Source: an uncultured Bacteroidales bacterium
GTDB lineage: Bacteria; Bacteroidota; Bacteroidia; Bacteroidales; P3
Direction of reading: 5' to 3'
Assembly: GCA_947176875.1 (NCBI GenBank)
Contig: CAMWSI010000017.1
Span: 1 to 10,373, forward strand
Length of the DNA: 10,373 bases
How positions within the stretch are numbered: the stretch's first letter is position 1; every line of letters begins with the position of its first letter. Positions 8,060-10,373 of this stretch are shown one piece after another. Both the position numbers and the translations under genes were made by a program. Below the pieces are notes generated by a model. That model had not been told where the DNA came from, made no database searches, and was given only the letters and a program-made list of their open reading frames with translations.

Positions 8060-8239
8060 TCATTTAGAAGAAGCTGTACAGGTAGACCCATTCAACTGTG
8101 TTCTCTGGCAACCTGGCGAACACTTCAACATACAACTGGTATCACACCCTCTCGTGTCGAGATCGTTTCCAGTTGAAATTCCCCCAAGAACTTTTTTGAG
8201 TTCCTCCGGTGTCATGGTGTTTTTCATTTCTTTTTCCAT
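8060..8239 (-). CDS. Double-glycine-leader, cysteine-rich RiPP precursor peptide
   Basis: This 59-residue peptide is the likely substrate of the module. Residues 1-20 form a charged leader ending TPEELKKVLGG, the consensus site for C39 peptidases, with cleavage predicted after G20. The 39-residue core begins ISTGNDLDTRG and holds cysteines at 32, 36, 40, 44 and 54, giving spacing C-X3-C-X3-C-X3-C-X9-C. The tail is short and rich in Ser and Thr (STCTASSK). The likely start is the ATG at 8239, with A-rich sequence upstream; in-frame ATGs at 8227 and 8215 are alternatives that would still leave the GG site. The gene lies 69 bases after the barrel-protein stop and is followed by a hairpin, then the maturase and exporter genes. 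Leader, core composition and position together make the call strong. The mature product could be a sactipeptide/ranthipeptide-like thioether peptide, or a disulfide-bonded one. I do not recognise the family. Confidence 0.88.
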   Translation of the reverse strand: MEKEMKNTMTPEELKKVLGGISTGNDLDTRGCDTSCMLKCSPGCQRTQLNGSTCTASSK

Positions 8240-8308
8240 AACGTTTAATTTTTTTGTTTGTCCTACTCTATTATCCCTTTTCGGTTCCGGGTTTTATATT
8301 GATTGTAT

Positions 8309-10373
8309 TCAATCGGCTATGCGTTGCACGGTCTGCACTGTCCTAACGCCCTGCGGATTGCGGGAAAACCGCCACCGCACGGTCAGATAAAGGCTCTGCA
8401 CCACCGGATTATAATAACGGACCATCGCTTTATAAGCCCCATCCAGTTCCCGGGTCTTCACACATATGTCCCAAGCCCGGAAGTAACCGGCCACACTCAG
8501 ATACAGTTTCCCGTCGAAAAAAGTCTTGTATATGGAAAGGCTGCCCGTCAGATCGTGGTTCGAATATTCGTCGATAAGCAATACCGGCGTGTTGTAGAAA
8601 AGGTTTAGATCAATTCCCATACTGGGCATGACCTGAAAATTCAAATTCACAGAAACCATGCCGATCACAGCTTTATGGCGATAGTTGCCCGTGGCATCGC
8701 GGTAAGACTGATCCATATACAAAGCGCGGCCCTCCAAGCCCATGCACAGCCATCGCGCCACTTCCTTCTCCCAATTCACCGACAACTCGTGTCCGTATTC
8801 CCAGTTTCCGTTTTGCGGATGTTGCCAGCTGATGCCCGTGGCCGGGTCGTAGGACGTGATGTTGTAAATAGCCCCCTTGGCGGCGCTGAAGCTATAGGCA
8901 AACCGCCAGTCCCCACGCAACATATAAGTCAACTGCCCCCTGTAGCCGTCGGGCAGGCGGAGGGCTTCGTTGCCCACCATGTAGGAGGTCGCCGACAGCC
9001 TGACCAGACGGGGCGACAGTTGCCGGTAGGTCGGCATCCTCCCCGAATAACGGCTTAGGTCCAGACTCAGGCTCGTCCCCATCCGGGCGTTGAAATCATA
9101 TCCGAAACTGAAGTTGGCGAATGGCTGAACATAATGCCGTCTCGAAAAGAGGTCGTCCCTGGCGTCTTTGGCACAAATACCGTCCCACTGCACACTCGCG
9201 CCCACCGAATAGGAGAACTTGCCGTAGCGGTCACGGTATATCGCGTAAGCCGTAGCATGGTTCGTCTCAATGCCGTAACACTCGCCCCGCACCTGGTCGT
9301 CCTGCCACTCCCCGTCCCGCACCACCTCCGTACGGAAGGCGTCCGACGCGAAGTTGCCGTCGTAGGTCAAGCCCACATCCAAGCCGCGCCCCGGACGAAA
9401 CCCGTGGTGGTAATCCAAACGGACCGTCGCGTTGTTTTCCGTCAAGGGCGCGTCCTGCCGATAAACTTCCTCGCCCAATAAGACCGCCTCTTCCGCCCCT
9501 ACAGCCGCCGCGCCCAACCATGCCGTCCGGTAGCGCGTGTTCCGGCGCACCGCGTTGTACAGATAGTCGGCCTTGACGGAGAGACGCGAGCCTAAGGTAT
9601 CAAAAGTCCGGACAAAATCCACCGCCACCAACGAACTCAGCGTGTTGGCGTTTTCATCCGAGGAATAAACGGAACGATCATAGCCCAAGCCCGTCGGATT
9701 GTGCCCCGGCAGCGTTTCCGGTGTGGAAACGGAACGCACTTTGTTTTTAGAGGTATTGTAAAAGACCGCCCCGACTAAGCCGACGCTCGTCTGCGCATTG
9801 ATATCATAGACCATGCTCAGATAATCCTTAAACACATGGTAACGGAGCATAGAATGCCGCTCCGTTTCCAAACGGTACGCTTCCGCGGAATACGTGGCGT
9901 CCTCGTATTCGATGGCATCGCCCGTATGATGCCGGTAACTCGCATCGTTCGTCAGACTGAATTTCCCTTTCCGGAAACTGAACGGCGCCACAAAACTGCC
10001 GCCATACATATCTACTTTACGGTCAGGCGTATAATACGGATTCAGTATCAGATCCAACGAATAGCCTTCTTTCCGTTTGGTACAGATACGGACAATCCCG
10101 CCCTTCAAGGCGGACGAATGGGCGCTGCCCGCCTGGTTCCGCACCTCCACGTCCTCAATATCCTCCCCGTTCAACCACCGTAGCCGCTCCCTGTCTTTCA
10201 ACTCCCTGCCGTCCAGATAGACGACCGACACTTCCCGGCCGTCCAGCAGCAATTTTCCATCCTTATACGTCAGACCCGGTAAAAAATTCAGGACTTCGCT
10301 CACAGTCCGGTTCCGTACCATCTCCGCCTCGGACAAATTGACCGTATAGCCCCCCGCCGTGTAACGCAACCGG
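8309..10373 (-). CDS. TonB-dependent-receptor-like outer-membrane beta-barrel protein, 5' end missing
   Basis: The frame is open to the window edge, giving about 688 residues; the signal peptide and any N-terminal carboxypeptidase-regulatory-like domain would lie outside. Counting from the TTG at 10369, which is internal rather than a start, residues about 20-98 form a plug domain: EVLNFLPGL, then GKLLLDGREV, VVYLDGREL, GEDIEDVEV and the closing GGIVRICTKR. The rest alternates aromatic and polar residues as in transmembrane beta strands. It ends with the barrel-like strand LYLTVRWRF followed by a short tail. This resembles the Bacteroidota outer-membrane barrel family related to TonB receptors (OMP_b-brl type). 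Its ligand is unknown. It shares the direction of the RiPP genes and ends 69 bases before the precursor with no obvious terminator between, so co-transcription is possible. It is GC-rich like gpsA and unlike the AT-rich RiPP genes, so it may instead be an older neighbour. Confidence 0.85.
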   Translation of the reverse strand, partial: RLRYTAGGYTVNLSEAEMVRNRTVSEVLNFLPGLTYKDGKLLLDGREVSVVYLDGRELKDRERLRWLNGEDIEDVEVRNQAGSAHSSALKGGIVRICTKRKEGYSLDLILNPYYTPDRKVDMYGGSFVAPFSFRKGKFSLTNDASYRHHTGDAIEYEDATYSAEAYRLETERHSMLRYHVFKDYLSMVYDINAQTSVGLVGAVFYNTSKNKVRSVSTPETLPGHNPTGLGYDRSVYSSDENANTLSSLVAVDFVRTFDTLGSRLSVKADYLYNAVRRNTRYRTAWLGAAAVGAEEAVLLGEEVYRQDAPLTENNATVRLDYHHGFRPGRGLDVGLTYDGNFASDAFRTEVVRDGEWQDDQVRGECYGIETNHATAYAIYRDRYGKFSYSVGASVQWDGICAKDARDDLFSRRHYVQPFANFSFGYDFNARMGTSLSLDLSRYSGRMPTYRQLSPRLVRLSATSYMVGNEALRLPDGYRGQLTYMLRGDWRFAYSFSAAKGAIYNITSYDPATGISWQHPQNGNWEYGHELSVNWEKEVARWLCMGLEGRALYMDQSYRDATGNYRHKAVIGMVSVNLNFQVMPSMGIDLNLFYNTPVLLIDEYSNHDLTGSLSIYKTFFDGKLYLSVAGYFRAWDICVKTRELDGAYKAMVRYYNPVVQSLYLTVRWRFSRNPQGVRTVQTVQRIAD

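Noticed and set aside
8299..8312. Small inverted repeat GATTG-AATA-CAATC at the barrel gene stop, considered as a terminator
   Set aside because: Only five A/T-rich pairs, overlapping the stop codon, and no U-tract follows.
7908..8390. Plus-strand frame of 160 codons opposite the precursor and hairpin
   Set aside because: It runs antisense through the precursor, the hairpin and the end of the barrel gene with no recognisable motif; the minus-strand reading explains the region far better.

Overview
The window reads as a chromosomal segment of a member of the Bacteroidales (phylum Bacteroidota). Four things support this: a TACCTTTG -7 promoter element with an upstream TTTG, starts preceded by A-rich sequence rather than a strong Shine-Dalgarno, a Bacteroidota-style outer-membrane plug/barrel protein, and an M49-family lipoprotein peptidase. 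The GC-rich flanking genes would suit a Rikenellaceae/Alistipes-like genome, but that rank is only a guess. All supported genes lie on the minus strand, so transcription runs from high to low coordinates. No rRNA, tRNA, CRISPR array or insertion sequence was recognised.

In transcription order the window starts with the 3' part of a gene for a TonB-receptor-like outer-membrane barrel protein (8309-10373, cut by the window edge). Next comes a 59-residue double-glycine precursor peptide with five cysteines (8060-8239), too short for a routine ORF cut-off. A 12-bp hairpin (8026-8053) follows it. Then come a radical SAM/SPASM maturase with a PqqD-like leader-binding region at its N-terminus (6485-7864, with a displaced N-terminal piece at 7861-7986), a C39-peptidase ABC exporter (4207-6432) and an HlyD-type periplasmic adaptor (2830-4128). 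After a roughly 280-bp gap holding a clear Bacteroidota promoter come a lipoprotein M49 (dipeptidyl-peptidase III family) metallopeptidase (931-2550) and gpsA (1-931, 3' end off the window), which overlap as TAATG.

The central 5.4 kb is a complete minimal RiPP (ribosomally made, post-translationally modified peptide) module. The precursor is made with a leader ending in Gly-Gly. The radical SAM enzyme would modify the cysteine-rich core, probably by thioether or other carbon-centred linkages. The C39 domain would cut after Gly-Gly while the ABC transporter exports the core, and HlyD would bridge the periplasm. No TolC-like outer-membrane channel and no recognisable immunity gene are visible. 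The barrel protein just upstream could be a receptor or accessory, or merely a neighbour.

Two points deserve most attention. First, the core has a rare regular register, Cys-X3-Cys-X3-Cys-X3-Cys then X9-Cys. Second, the maturase reading frame is broken near 7894-7896: the intact frame has only a TTG start, while a convincing N-terminus starting with ATG at 7986 lies one frame away, and a single extra T in a TTT run would join them into a 500-residue protein. The module is also clearly richer in AT than the genes on both sides, which suggests it has a different history.
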